Assembly: GCA_913047395.1 (NCBI GenBank)
Contig: CAJWUF010000006.1
Coordinates: 1-39,547, forward strand
Source: an uncultured cyanobacterium
Lineage (GTDB): Bacteria > Cyanobacteriota > Cyanobacteriia > PCC-6307 > Cyanobiaceae
Direction: 5' to 3'
DNA: 39,547 nt
Under the pieces are notes generated by a model. The model saw nothing but the letters and a program-made list of their open reading frames with translations. It did no database searches and was not told the DNA's origin. Positions within the stretch are counted from its first letter, which is position 1. Every line of letters starts with the position of its first letter. Positions 24,708-33,744 of this stretch are shown here, piece by piece. The position numbers were made by a program, and so were the translations under genes.

Positions 24708-25774
24708 GTAATTTCGTTGGCGTTAACGATGTCTTGGGAAGAGAATTAGGGAGTCTTCGTTTATCACTGACTTCACGTTGCAATCTTGCTTGTCCTTACT
24801 GTCAGCCTGATGGCCAGGAGCCCAAGGCGCTGTTGGATCAGGCACAACATCTGGCCTTGATTACTGCATCTTGCCTGTTAGGTGCTCAAACCCTGAGACT
24901 CACTGGTGGTGAACCCTTGCTTTGCGATGACCTGGAGCCTTTGCTTGCAGCAGTTCAGAGACGGCGGAGTCAGAAAACCAATCCTCTGAGCAATCTTCAT
25001 GAGCTAGCGCTTACTAGTAATGGGGTGTTGTTAACTGCAGCTCGCGCTAGATCTTTGCGTCAGGCAGGGTTGGATCGGATCACCATCAGTTTGGATGGAA
25101 CCGATGGAGCCAGCGTGGCTCAGATGAGTGGTTTACGTGGTGGAAGCGTTGCTGGGATCAAGGTGTTAGATCGTGTATTAGATGCTATTCAGGCAGCCCG
25201 CCAGGCGGGTTTTGATCCAGAGCGTGGCGATCTCAAGCTTAATAGTGTGATTCAACGTGGGCTCAACGAGCATCAGTTGCTACCTCTTGCTGCTTTGGCT
25301 CGTCAGCAGGGTATTGAGTTGCGTTTTATTGAATATATGGATGTGGGTAACAGTAATGGTTGGAAGCCGGAAGCCGTGGTGACTGCTGCAGAGATGGTGC
25401 AGCAGATTGAGGATTGTTGGCCCCTTGAGTTTATTGGTCGCTTGCCAGGTAGCACTGCTCAATCTTGGCGTTATCGCGATGGCGGTGGGTTGGTAGGTGT
25501 TGTTGCTTCTATAAGCCAACCCTTTTGCGGTGATTGCAATCGTTTGCGCATCACTGCTGACGGCACAGCTTTTACCTGTCTATTTGGCGCACAAGGTACC
25601 AGCTTGTTGCCTTGGCTTGTTCCTGAGCCGAATCTTGATGGTTTGATTCAGATAATGCAGTCGCTTTGGCAGCAACGCTTTGATCGCTATAGCGAGGAGC
25701 GCTTAAAGGCTGAGTCAGTTGGCATGGTTCCCACCTTGGTGGAGAAGCCTGCAATGGCCTATCTGGGTGGTTAA
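24704..25774 (+). CDS. moaA: GTP 3',8-cyclase MoaA (radical SAM)
   Basis: MoaA rearranges GTP in the first step of molybdenum cofactor synthesis. The radical-SAM cysteines are C26, C30 and C33 (CNLACPYC). The SAM-binding TGGEPLL follows near residue 67. The C-terminal cluster that binds the purine is represented by CGDCNRLRITADGTAFTC (C-x2-C-x13-C). The protein ends in Gly-Gly, the tail MoaA needs for activity. Length 356 is slightly above the usual 330. It is coupled to mobA and converges with ureC at a 33-bp gap. Confidence 0.95.
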   Translation: MSNFVGVNDVLGRELGSLRLSLTSRCNLACPYCQPDGQEPKALLDQAQHLALITASCLLGAQTLRLTGGEPLLCDDLEPLLAAVQRRRSQKTNPLSNLHELALTSNGVLLTAARARSLRQAGLDRITISLDGTDGASVAQMSGLRGGSVAGIKVLDRVLDAIQAARQAGFDPERGDLKLNSVIQRGLNEHQLLPLAALARQQGIELRFIEYMDVGNSNGWKPEAVVTAAEMVQQIEDCWPLEFIGRLPGSTAQSWRYRDGGGLVGVVASISQPFCGDCNRLRITADGTAFTCLFGAQGTSLLPWLVPEPNLDGLIQIMQSLWQQRFDRYSEERLKAESVGMVPTLVEKPAMAYLGG

Positions 25775-25807
25775 AGCTGACTTATATCTGATCTGTGTTG
25801 AAGCGTT

Positions 25808-27532
25808 TTAAAGCAGAAGATAACGCTGGGCCATTGGTAGTTCTTCTGCGGGTTCGCAGGTAAGTAATTCACCGTCGGCGAACACTTCGTATGTCTGTGG
25901 ATCTACTTTTACTTTGGGTAGGGCATCGTTGTTGCGCATCTCTGCTTTGCTGATGTTGCGTGTGTTAAGTACGGGAACACAGGAGCGTTGCAGTCCCAGG
26001 CTGTTGGGAAGATCTGCTTCTAAGGCAGCTTGGCTGAGGAAGGTTAGGCAACTTGGAGCCAAGGCTCGGCCGAAAGCAGCAAACATTGGTCGGCCATGAA
26101 CTGGTTGTGGTGTTGGTATGGAAGCGTTGGCATCGCCCATTTGAGCCCAGACGATCGAACCTCCTTTGATTACTAGCTCTGGCCGTACGCCAAAGAAACC
26201 TGGCTTCCAGAGCACTAGATCTGCCAACTTACCTACCTCGATTGAGCCAACATGGTTATTAATGCCGTGCGCAATTGCGGGGTTGATCGTTACTTTGGCG
26301 ATATAACGCTTAAGTCGGTTGTTGTCGTGTCGAGCACCGCGAGGATTAGCAGCATCCTCTGGCAGAGGACCTCTCTGCAGTTTCATCTTGTGAGCTGTCT
26401 GAAATGTTCGTGTAATTACTTCTCCTACTCTTCCCATGGCTTGAGAGTCACTAGCGATGATGCTGAAGGCGCCGAGGTCATGAAGGATGTCTTCGGCGGC
26501 GATTGTTTCGCGACGGATGCGCGATTCGGCAAATGCCACATCTTCTGGAATCGCTGGATCTAAGTGGTGGCACACCATGAGCATGTCGAGGTGCTCCTCC
26601 AAGGTGTTTCGTGTGTAAGGCCGGGTTGGATTCGTTGAGCTGGGTAGCACGTTGCTTTCACCACAGATTTTGATGATGTCTGGGGCGTGGCCGCCTCCGG
26701 CTCCCTCGGTATGGAAGGTATGAATAGTGCGGCCGCCGATAGCGCGGATTGTGTCTTCTACAAAACCTGCTTCGTTGAGGGTGTCGGTATGGATGCATAC
26801 CTGAACGTCGAAGCGATCTGCTACTGAAAGACAGCAGTCAATGGCTGCTGGTGTGGTTCCCCAGTCTTCGTGGAGTTTGAGGCCGCAGGCTCCAGCTAGT
26901 ACTTGCTCATCTAGCGCTTCAGCTGTACTGGCATTGCCCTTGCCGAAGAAGCCAAGATTTACAGGTAAGCCTTCGGCTGCTTGCAGCATGCGGCTGATGT
27001 GAAAGGCACCAGGCGTACAGGTCGTGGCGTTAGTTCCTGTTGCCGGACCTGTGCCGCCGCCAAGCATGGTGGTAACACCGCTGGCCAGGGCAGTCTCGAT
27101 TTGCTGTGGGCAGATGAAATGAATATGGCTGTCGATTGCACCGGCAGTAACGATGTGCCCCTCACCGGCAATGGCCTCAGTGCCTGGGCCGATCACAATG
27201 TCAACCCCGTCAGTGATGTCGGGGTTGCCAGCTTTGCCGATGGCAACGATTTGCCCGTCGCGTAGACCGATATCTGCTTTCACGATTCCCCACCAGTCGA
27301 GGATCAGGGCATTGGTGATTACGGTGTCAACAGCACCATTTGCGCGAGATTGTTGGGATTGCCCCATACCATCGCGGATCACCTTGCCTCCACCGAATTT
27401 CACTTCCTCTCCGTAGTTGGTGAAATCTCGCTCCACCTCGAGGATTAATTCTGTATCAGCCAGACGTATGCGGTCGCCTGTGGTGGGGCCGTAGGTTTCG
27501 GCGTAGGCCCGGCGATCCATTCGGTAGGCCAT
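25808..27532 (-). CDS. ureC: Urease alpha (catalytic) subunit
   Basis: UreC holds the dinuclear nickel site that hydrolyses urea to ammonia and carbamate. The 574-residue protein shows [19 protein letters not shown] with the HIH nickel ligands. [12 protein letters not shown] contains the lysine that becomes carbamylated and bridges the nickels. [17 protein letters not shown] and [16 protein letters not shown] give further ligand and substrate-site histidines. [20 protein letters not shown] covers the mobile flap cysteine and histidine. All key residues look intact. It lies 36 bp after ureB, in a ureD-ureA-ureB-ureC unit. Confidence 0.97.
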   Translation of the reverse strand: MAYRMDRRAYAETYGPTTGDRIRLADTELILEVERDFTNYGEEVKFGGGKVIRDGMGQSQQSRANGAVDTVITNALILDWWGIVKADIGLRDGQIVAIGKAGNPDITDGVDIVIGPGTEAIAGEGHIVTAGAIDSHIHFICPQQIETALASGVTTMLGGGTGPATGTNATTCTPGAFHISRMLQAAEGLPVNLGFFGKGNASTAEALDEQVLAGACGLKLHEDWGTTPAAIDCCLSVADRFDVQVCIHTDTLNEAGFVEDTIRAIGGRTIHTFHTEGAGGGHAPDIIKICGESNVLPSSTNPTRPYTRNTLEEHLDMLMVCHHLDPAIPEDVAFAESRIRRETIAAEDILHDLGAFSIIASDSQAMGRVGEVITRTFQTAHKMKLQRGPLPEDAANPRGARHDNNRLKRYIAKVTINPAIAHGINNHVGSIEVGKLADLVLWKPGFFGVRPELVIKGGSIVWAQMGDANASIPTPQPVHGRPMFAAFGRALAPSCLTFLSQAALEADLPNSLGLQRSCVPVLNTRNISKAEMRNNDALPKVKVDPQTYEVFADGELLTCEPAEELPMAQRYLLL

Positions 27533-27568
27533 GGCAATGCAGTGAAAGGGATTAGGAGTAGAAGGTGT

Positions 27569-27886
27569 TTAGTCGAGTGGTCCGTTGATCAGACCGTTGA
27601 ACCCGAATACTTTGCGGTGACCAGCAAGGGGAACTAGACGTACGTCACGTTCGTCGCCGGGCTCGAAGCGGATAGCCGTTCCAGCGGGGATGTCAAGTCG
27701 CTTTCCGCGGGCGGCATCACGATCGAAGTGCAGTGCAGTGTTGGTTTCGAAAAAGTGAAAGTGGGAGCCAACCTGTACAGGTCGATCACCGCTGTTTGCT
27801 ACGCGCAGCGTGAGGGTTGCTCGGCTGCTGTTGAGTTCCAGCGTGCCGGGTTCAGGAATCAGTTCACCGGGGATCAACGGAGGCAT
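27569..27886 (-). CDS. ureB: Urease beta subunit
   Basis: This is the structural beta subunit of the three-subunit bacterial urease. The 105-residue protein begins [19 protein letters not shown], the family N-terminus. It contains [18 protein letters not shown] and later [21 protein letters not shown] and [13 protein letters not shown], all conserved. It is 10 bp downstream of ureA on the same strand. Confidence 0.96.
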   Translation of the reverse strand: MPPLIPGELIPEPGTLELNSSRATLTLRVANSGDRPVQVGSHFHFFETNTALHFDRDAARGKRLDIPAGTAIRFEPGDERDVRLVPLAGHRKVFGFNGLINGPLD

Positions 27887-27896
27887 AGCTATTGGC

Positions 27897-28199
27897 TTAG
27901 CGGATTGGGTTGTGAAGGGTTACTAATTTGGTGCCGTCAGGGAAGACGGCTTCTATTTGTACCTCCGGAATAAGTTCGGGAACACCGTCCATCACCTGCT
28001 CGCGAGTGAGCCAGGTGCTCCCTTCGGCCATTAGTTCTGCAACAGATTGGCCATCACGGGCTCCTTCGATCACCCGGAAGCTGAGCCAGGCCACTGCTTC
28101 CGGGTGGTTAAGCCGTAGGCCACGGTTTAGGCGTCTTTCTGCCAGAAGGGCGGCGGTGACGATTAGGAGTTTGTCTTTTTCCTGGGGACTGAGGTGCAT
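27897..28199 (-). CDS. ureA: Urease gamma subunit
   Basis: This is the small structural subunit of urease. The 100-residue protein begins [20 protein letters not shown] and contains [20 protein letters not shown] and [20 protein letters not shown], all typical of UreA. It starts 18 bp downstream of the ureD stop, so ureD, ureA, ureB and ureC probably form one transcript. Confidence 0.97.
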   Translation of the reverse strand: MHLSPQEKDKLLIVTAALLAERRLNRGLRLNHPEAVAWLSFRVIEGARDGQSVAELMAEGSTWLTREQVMDGVPELIPEVQIEAVFPDGTKLVTLHNPIR

Positions 28200-28217
28200 G
28201 GAAGCCAGGATTTCATT

Positions 28218-29177
28218 TCAGTGTGGCGAGGCAGCATGCTGCTGATGGGTTTTTGTGAACGTTTCTTCTGAGAATGTTCCATCTTCTTGCAGGGGCCATT
28301 CCCGTGGCGGCTGCGGAATGCTCAGTTTCCGCAGTTGGCGGGTGCGGGCCCAGAGGCGGGTAAACCAGTGGCGAGCGGCTTGGCTTGATGGCCCCATATA
28401 GCGGGCTACTAAACCTTGATTGAGGCCACCGCAAGCCATGGAACCATCCAGGTTTGCTCGATCCGTTCGGCAGCTTTTCAGCAGTTCCTTCATTACTTCG
28501 GAACTTAGGGGATCTGGTGCAGCCCACACGAAAGAGCCGAATACGGGTTGTTTTGCCATTCCGTGGAGGCTTTGCAGTACTTCGCTGTTGAGCTCTAGTC
28601 GATCAACTAGCTCCCAGTGGCGACCGTTTGGGGTTTCTCGACAGATCTCCAGGCTGGAGCGCCAGCAGCCTTCACCGAGTGTTTCTCCAGCGGCAGTGCG
28701 ACCTAGGCGCACCACTTCGGCAGATAAGAAGCTGGCTCCTGGTTGCAGATCAACCTGCATCCGTTGCTCGTAAAGGCCTCCTTCAAAGACCACCAGCTCC
28801 TGCGGCAACCATTCCAGGTCAGAGTTGGTTTCAAGTTCAAACTGACACTCTTGGTTTGTCCAACGCCCTTTGGGGTGTTGTTTCGAGCGGCCCACGGAGC
28901 CGTAAACCTTTTGCGCAGCTGCGCTGGTGAGCAGGCCTCGACTATTTGCCTTGGCTTTTACGTTCACACTTAGCTGATCACCCCCGACCAGGCCGCCTGC
29001 AGTGTGTAGCAGGGGTAGTTGGCATCGCCCATCTTCATCGAGCTTGGCTCGTAGAAGTTTTAATGGAGCTGTGCATTGGCTTTGATGCACACTTATTTGG
29101 GCTTGTAGGTCATCCCCAGTAGTCCGGCTGATTAATTGCAGGGAACATTTGCCGTGCCAGGGGCTGTCACCAGTCAT
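28218..29177 (-). CDS. ureD: Urease accessory protein UreD
   Basis: UreD is the scaffold that binds apo-urease and, with UreF and UreG, guides nickel into the active site. The protein shows LHTAGGLVGGDQLSVNVKAK near residue 60, the HT-x-GG-x-x-GGD family motif. LLTSAAAQKVYGS and WLPQELVVFEGGLYEQRMQV follow. I prefer the ATG at 29175-29177 (319 residues). An in-frame TTG at 29199-29201 would add eight residues. It is divergent from ureE with only about 80 bp between them, in which I find no GTA-N8-TAC site. Confidence 0.92.
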   Translation of the reverse strand: MTGDSPWHGKCSLQLISRTTGDDLQAQISVHQSQCTAPLKLLRAKLDEDGRCQLPLLHTAGGLVGGDQLSVNVKAKANSRGLLTSAAAQKVYGSVGRSKQHPKGRWTNQECQFELETNSDLEWLPQELVVFEGGLYEQRMQVDLQPGASFLSAEVVRLGRTAAGETLGEGCWRSSLEICRETPNGRHWELVDRLELNSEVLQSLHGMAKQPVFGSFVWAAPDPLSSEVMKELLKSCRTDRANLDGSMACGGLNQGLVARYMGPSSQAARHWFTRLWARTRQLRKLSIPQPPREWPLQEDGTFSEETFTKTHQQHAASPH

Positions 29178-29255
29178 CGGAGCACGTTGCCATAGGAGCA
29201 AGACTTAACTCTTTAGCAACACTCATAGAGGGAGAGGTCACAGTTAGGCAGGCTT

Positions 29256-29780
29256 ATGGTCATGAGCTTGCTCGATCATCGTTCTCTCGACACTGTTCCG
29301 GTGCTTACCCGCAGGATTGAAGCTGTTGGGGTAGAGGCTTGTATGGCGTTGCCTCTCACTGCTGAAGAGCGCACGCGCTTGCGGGGGCGTAGACGCACGG
29401 CTTGTGGTCAGTCCGTGTTATTGCAATTGCCGCGGCAGGGCCCATTGCGGCCTGGAGAGAGCCTTGCTGCGGAAGAAGGCCCAGCTCTGGTGAGGGTGGA
29501 AGCAGCTCCTGAGCAGCTGTTGGTAGTCAAGGCTGTTTCAGAGTTGGCCCTGCTCGAGGCTGCTTATCACCTTGGCAATCGACACGTGGCCCTGGAGTTG
29601 CGTACTCAGCAGCTGCGTTTGTTGGATGATTCTGTTTTGGCTGATCTGCTGCGTATGCGTGGTTTGCTGGTTGAATCTTTGGTGGACCCGTTTTATCCGG
29701 AGCCTGGGGCTTATGAAGTTGTCCATGGCCATGACCAACAGCAGCCCAGTCATGGGCATCAACATCATCATCACCGATGA
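29256..29780 (+). CDS. ureE: Urease accessory protein UreE, nickel carrier with His-rich tail
   Basis: UreE binds nickel and hands it to UreG for urease activation. The 174-residue protein has ERTRLRGRRRTACGQSVLLQ near residue 38, LVVKAVSELALLEAAYHLGN near 89 with the metal-site histidine of GNRH just after, and LLVESLVDPFYPEPGAY near 134. It ends in a histidine-rich stretch ([18 protein letters not shown]), which suggests extra nickel binding. A second in-frame ATG lies at 29262. Its stop overlaps the ureF start (ATGA). Confidence 0.93.
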   Translation: MVMSLLDHRSLDTVPVLTRRIEAVGVEACMALPLTAEERTRLRGRRRTACGQSVLLQLPRQGPLRPGESLAAEEGPALVRVEAAPEQLLVVKAVSELALLEAAYHLGNRHVALELRTQQLRLLDDSVLADLLRMRGLLVESLVDPFYPEPGAYEVVHGHDQQQPSHGHQHHHHR

Positions 29781-30445
29781 GCAGTCTTTCTTTGGTTCAG
29801 CTTGTTAGTCCGGCTTTGCCGGTGGGTGCATTCAGTTATTCCGAGGGTCTGGAATTATTAGTGCAACGTGAGAGTCTCAATGATCTAACCAACGTGGCTG
29901 AATGGCTCGAAGCTGAGTTAATTCGCGGTCAGGTGATCATCGAAGCGGCTGCTCTACGGCCACTGCGTCAGTCTTTGAGCAACTGGAAGTTCAGTGCTGA
30001 GCATGGCAATGATGTGCTCGATTGGGCTCATTGGTTGATTGCACTTCGAGATGCCTCAGAAGTGAGAGCGCAGCAGCAGCAGATGGGTCGATCTCTATTG
30101 CAGCTATTAGCTGATCTCGGTCATCCTTTGCCTGATGGTGGTTTGGATTTTGGTTGGCCAGTTGCTTGGGCTTGGGCTGGTTTGGTTTGGGAAATACCAC
30201 CTTTAGAGGTGGTACAGGGTTATCTCTATGGCTGGGTGGCTAATCAGCTCAGTGCTGCTGTACGTCTTGTTCCGTTGGGGCCTACTCAGGCACAAAGGCT
30301 GCAGCATCAACTGCAGCCTTTGATTGAAACCCAGGCCAGCAAATTGATTGATGCCGATCCACGTCAGCTTTGGTGCGGAGGGGTAGGTGCCTCTATGGCA
30401 CAGCTCTCCCATGCTGAGCTTTATTCGCGATTATTTCGGAGCTAA
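29777..30445 (+). CDS. ureF: Urease accessory protein UreF
   Basis: UreF joins UreD and UreG in the urease activation complex. The 222-residue protein begins [20 protein letters not shown], matching the conserved S-P-x-LP-x-G-x-F-x-Y-S-x-G-L-E opening. It continues largely helical, with [12 protein letters not shown] and [19 protein letters not shown] typical of the family. It overlaps ureE by 4 bp and ureG by 1 bp, so ureE, ureF and ureG are tightly coupled. Confidence 0.93.
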   Translation: MSSLSLVQLVSPALPVGAFSYSEGLELLVQRESLNDLTNVAEWLEAELIRGQVIIEAAALRPLRQSLSNWKFSAEHGNDVLDWAHWLIALRDASEVRAQQQQMGRSLLQLLADLGHPLPDGGLDFGWPVAWAWAGLVWEIPPLEVVQGYLYGWVANQLSAAVRLVPLGPTQAQRLQHQLQPLIETQASKLIDADPRQLWCGGVGASMAQLSHAELYSRLFRS

Positions 30446-31059
30446 TGGCAAGCAAATTGCGATTGGGTGTAGCTGGCCCTGTGGGCTCTGGCAAGACGGC
30501 TTTGGTGGAGGCAATCTGTCGCCGTTTGCGAGATCAGTTTGAGCTTGCTGTGGTTACCAACGATATTTACACCCAGGAAGATGCTGAGTTTCTTACTCGT
30601 GTGGGAGCTCTAGAGCCTGAGCGTATTCGTGGTGTGGAAACCGGTGGCTGTCCTCACACTGCTATTCGTGAGGATTGCTCGATTAATCGTGCTGCAGTAG
30701 AAGATTTGGAGCGGAATTTTCCAGATCTAGATGTGGTTCTAGTTGAGAGTGGTGGTGACAATCTTGCTGCCAGTTTTAGCCCAGAATTGGTGGACCTCTG
30801 CATTTATGTGATTGATGTGGCTGCTGGCGACAAGATTCCTCGTAAGGGTGGTCCGGGTATCACTCGCTCAGATTTATTGGTCATAAACAAGATTGATTTG
30901 GCTGATCAGGTGGGGGCCAGCTTGGAGGTGATGGAGCGCGATACGACGCGAATGCGAGGAGAGCGGCCGTGGTGTTTTACCAATTTGCACAGCGGCCAAG
31001 GACTTGAGATAGTGCTGCAGTTTTTGTTGCAACAGCTACCAAATTCCGCTGGCCAATGA
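30445..31059 (+). CDS. ureG: Urease accessory GTPase UreG
   Basis: UreG is the SIMIBI-class GTPase that powers nickel delivery to urease. The 204-residue protein has the P-loop GPVGSGKT at residues 11-18. [13 protein letters not shown] follows near 38. [20 protein letters not shown] near 66 contains the metal-binding Cys-Pro-His. [13 protein letters not shown] near 148 is the NKxD guanine-specificity motif. It is the last urease gene, about 110 bp before the urtA leader. Confidence 0.97.
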   Translation: MASKLRLGVAGPVGSGKTALVEAICRRLRDQFELAVVTNDIYTQEDAEFLTRVGALEPERIRGVETGGCPHTAIREDCSINRAAVEDLERNFPDLDVVLVESGGDNLAASFSPELVDLCIYVIDVAAGDKIPRKGGPGITRSDLLVINKIDLADQVGASLEVMERDTTRMRGERPWCFTNLHSGQGLEIVLQFLLQQLPNSAGQ

Positions 31060-31076
31060 TCAGTAGCTCGCACTGT

Positions 31077-31118
31077 GTATCAAACGCTACAGAACTCAGC
31101 TTGTCTGATCTTTACCTT
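31077..31118 (+). promoter_or_regulatory. NtcA-activated promoter of the urt urea-transport genes
   Basis: GTATCAAACGCTAC at 31077-31090 matches GTA-N8-TAC exactly and is flanked by T and A to give TGTA-N8-TACA. It is followed after exactly 22 nt by TACCTT at 31113-31118, which matches the TA-N3-T -10 box. That is the canonical class II NtcA promoter layout. The urtA ATG is about 50 bp further on. It predicts induction by nitrogen limitation (high 2-oxoglutarate). Confidence 0.9.
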
Positions 31119-31170
31119 CTCCAAGCCGCCGCAATAGGCGTGCACCATTTTCTGAGTGTCTAGGGTTTCG

Positions 31171-32481
31171 ATGAATTTTTCATTCTCCAAGCGCCTTGCG
31201 GCTGGCTTAGCCGCAACTGCTGTTGGTGTGAGCATTACTGCATGTGGTGGCGGTGGCGAAAAAAAGAGTGCCACCAAATGCGACGAGAACGGTGAGAATT
31301 GCACGGTCACGGTCGGCATCCTCCACTCCTTAAGTGGCACGATGGCAATCTCTGAATCCACCCTTGTGGACACTGAGAAAATGGCGATCGACGAGATTAA
31401 TGCCGCTGGTGGTGTTGAAGTGGATGGCAAAAAATACAAGATTGATTCCATCACTGAAGATGGAGCTTCTGATTGGCCAACCTTCGCTGAGAAGTCCAAG
31501 AAATTGATCGATCAGGACGGTGTTCCTGTTGTCTTTGGTGGTTGGACATCGGCAAGTCGAAAGGCAATGCTTCCGGTTTATGAATCCAAGGATGCGTTCC
31601 TTTACTACCCGATTCAATACGAGGCTCAGGAGTGTTCCAACAACATCTTCTATACCGGAGCCACTCCGAACCAGCAGTCAGAGCCTGCTACCAAGTTCAT
31701 GTATGAGAAGTCCCCTGCCGCTGGTAAGCCCTTCTTCCTGGTGGGTTCGGATTACGTCTTCCCCCGCACCTCCAACACCATCACTAAGTCACAAGTAGAG
31801 CAGCTTGGTGGCGAAGTGGTTGGTGAGGATTACTTGCCCCTTGGTAATACCGAGGTTGCGCCCATCATCGTCAAGATTAAAAAGGCCCTTCCTGATGGTG
31901 GCGTGATCATCAACACCTTGAATGGTGACCAGAACGTCGCCTTCTTTAAGCAGATCCAGGATGCCGGCATCACTCCCGCTAACGGTTACTACGTGATGAG
32001 CTACTCGATCGCAGAAGAAGAGATCAGCACGATTGGCTCTGAGTTCCTAGAGGGCCACTACGGCGCCTGGAACTACATGATGTCGATCGACACCCCGGCA
32101 TCGAAGAAGTTCGCTGCTGACTTCAAGGCCAAGTACGGCTCTGATCGTCAGGTAGCTGATCCCCAGGAGTCGGCTTACAACATGGTCTATCTGTGGAAGG
32201 CTGCTGTTGAGAAGGCCAATTCCTTCGACGACAACAAGGTGCGTGAAGCCCTGGTCGGCATCACGTTTGATGCACCACAGGGACCTGTGGAAGTAATGCC
32301 CAACCATCACCTGTCCCAGACTGTGAGGATCGGTCAGATCACCGCGGACGGACAGTTCGAGATCCTTGAGGAGACCGACGGCCCTGTGTCACCGCAAGCC
32401 TGGAATCAGATCCACCCAGATTCAAAGGGCTTTGCCTGTGACTGGACCGATGCCAACAAGGGCGGTAAGTACAAGCTCTGA
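31171..32481 (+). CDS. urtA: Urea ABC transporter, substrate-binding lipoprotein
   Basis: UrtA captures urea in the periplasm for the high-affinity UrtABCDE transporter. The ATG at 31171 gives a 436-residue protein with a signal peptide (MNFSFSKRLAAGLAATAVGV). A lipobox ends at C25 (ITAC), followed by a glycine-rich linker. The mature protein opens VTVGILHSLSGTMAISESTL and contains VPVVFGGWTSASRKAMLPVY and FYTGATPNQQSEPATKFM, typical of UrtA/amide-binding type I folds. Codon use is strongly C/G-ending, unlike ureG just upstream, which fits a very abundant protein. A terminator hairpin follows the gene. Confidence 0.95.
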   Translation: MNFSFSKRLAAGLAATAVGVSITACGGGGEKKSATKCDENGENCTVTVGILHSLSGTMAISESTLVDTEKMAIDEINAAGGVEVDGKKYKIDSITEDGASDWPTFAEKSKKLIDQDGVPVVFGGWTSASRKAMLPVYESKDAFLYYPIQYEAQECSNNIFYTGATPNQQSEPATKFMYEKSPAAGKPFFLVGSDYVFPRTSNTITKSQVEQLGGEVVGEDYLPLGNTEVAPIIVKIKKALPDGGVIINTLNGDQNVAFFKQIQDAGITPANGYYVMSYSIAEEEISTIGSEFLEGHYGAWNYMMSIDTPASKKFAADFKAKYGSDRQVADPQESAYNMVYLWKAAVEKANSFDDNKVREALVGITFDAPQGPVEVMPNHHLSQTVRIGQITADGQFEILEETDGPVSPQAWNQIHPDSKGFACDWTDANKGGKYKL

Positions 32482-32521
32482 TTTTTGCTTCCAGGCGTTT
32501 TAACTTCCTGGTGATTAATGG

Positions 32522-32550
32522 GAGGAGTCCTGAGATGGGCTCCTCTTTTT
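32522..32550 (+). terminator. Intrinsic terminator between urtA and urtB
   Basis: A 9-bp stem (GAGGAGTCC with GGGCTCCTC, one G-T pair) closes a 6-base loop and is followed by five T. It lies 41 bp after the urtA stop and 36 bp before urtB. Because urtBCDE has no other obvious promoter, it probably works as a partial terminator, giving more urtA than urtB-E transcript. Confidence 0.85.
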
Positions 32551-32585
32551 ATCGTTAACTTGAACTTGGTCTTTGACCTTCGCCC

Positions 32586-33740
32586 GTGCAACTGCTGTTT
32601 GAAAGCCTGTTCAACGGGGTTGCCATCGGCTCAGTGCTGCTGATGGCTGCCCTTGGATTGGCGATTGTTTTTGGCTTGATGGGCGTGATCAACCTCGCCC
32701 ACGGTGAGCTGATCATGCTTGGCGCTTACACTACTTACGTGGTGCAGCTGATCTTCAAGCTGCCTGCCCTGCAGCCTCTCTACAACGCCTACGTATTGGT
32801 GGCGATTCCGCTGGCATTCATCGTTAGCGGTGTTGTCGGAATCCTGTTGGAACGCACAGTGATCCGTCGACTTTATGGCAATCCACTGGAGACATTGCTG
32901 GCCACCTGGGGTGTCAGCCTGATTCTGCAGCAGTTCGTACGCAGTGTGCCGCTGGCTCAAGCCGCCGGTGTGATTCTTGCTCTTGTGATGGGTTTTGGGT
33001 TGCCGCTGCTGTTACCAGATCAGCTGTTGACTGGTCCTCGAGCTCGACTGGTTCGCGCCGGCAGCTGGGCTGTGTCCGCTCTAGGTGGTGTGCTGCTGGC
33101 CGGCGGTCTGGCATCGCAGATCAGTCAGATCGCTCGAGCCACATCACGGAATGTGGATGTGACGGCACCGAAATGGATGCGCGGTGGTATCGAGTGGATG
33201 GACATCACTTTCCCGGTGCCCCGTCTGGTGATCATCGTGATGACGATCATCGCTGTTGTCGGTGTTATCTGGTTTCTCAATCGCAGTGTCTGGGGGATGC
33301 GCATCCGCTCCGTCACCCAGAACCGCTCCATGAGTGATTGCCTTGGCATTCCAACTGACACTGTAGATGTGCTCACCTTTGGGATCGGCTCTGGCCTGGC
33401 CGGGGTAGCCGGGGTAGCCGTGTCACTGCTGGGTTCGGTGGGTCCGAATGTGGGCACCTCCTACATCGTGGGCTGCTTCATGGTGGTGGTGCTCGGTGGT
33501 GTGGGCAATCTGCTTGGCACCGTGATCGCTTCCTTCGCTATCGGTTTATGCACCGATCTAATCGGCGCCGGCCGCTTGCTCACGATCTGGCCCGATATGC
33601 CTGCTCCTCTGGAGCAGGTCGTCAGTTTCTTTGCCACCACAAGCATGGCTCAGGTGATGGTGTTCACCTTGATCGTGGTGCTTTTGCAGTTCCGTCCCGC
33701 GGGTTTGTTCCCGCAGAAGGGACGCATGGTGGAGGCCTGA
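32586..33740 (+). CDS. urtB: Urea ABC transporter, permease subunit UrtB
   Basis: UrtB is one of two LivH/LivM-type membrane subunits of the urea importer. The 384-residue protein starts with GTG at 32586 (QLLFESLFNGVAIGSVLLMA). It contains IVFGLMGVINLAHGELIMLGAY near residue 29, a hallmark of this permease family. SVWGMRIRSVTQNRSMSDCLGI near 237 is the ATPase-contact loop. GVGNLLGTVIASFAIGL lies near the end. A loop of about 40 residues around 180-205 precedes the second half. It is 4 bp from urtC. Confidence 0.93.
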   Translation: MQLLFESLFNGVAIGSVLLMAALGLAIVFGLMGVINLAHGELIMLGAYTTYVVQLIFKLPALQPLYNAYVLVAIPLAFIVSGVVGILLERTVIRRLYGNPLETLLATWGVSLILQQFVRSVPLAQAAGVILALVMGFGLPLLLPDQLLTGPRARLVRAGSWAVSALGGVLLAGGLASQISQIARATSRNVDVTAPKWMRGGIEWMDITFPVPRLVIIVMTIIAVVGVIWFLNRSVWGMRIRSVTQNRSMSDCLGIPTDTVDVLTFGIGSGLAGVAGVAVSLLGSVGPNVGTSYIVGCFMVVVLGGVGNLLGTVIASFAIGLCTDLIGAGRLLTIWPDMPAPLEQVVSFFATTSMAQVMVFTLIVVLLQFRPAGLFPQKGRMVEA

Positions 33741-33744
33741 TCTG

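Noticed and set aside
33402-33419. Two adjacent copies of GGGGTAGCC in urtB
   Set aside because: It encodes Gly-Val-Ala twice inside a membrane segment and keeps the frame. It looks like ordinary low-complexity coding sequence.
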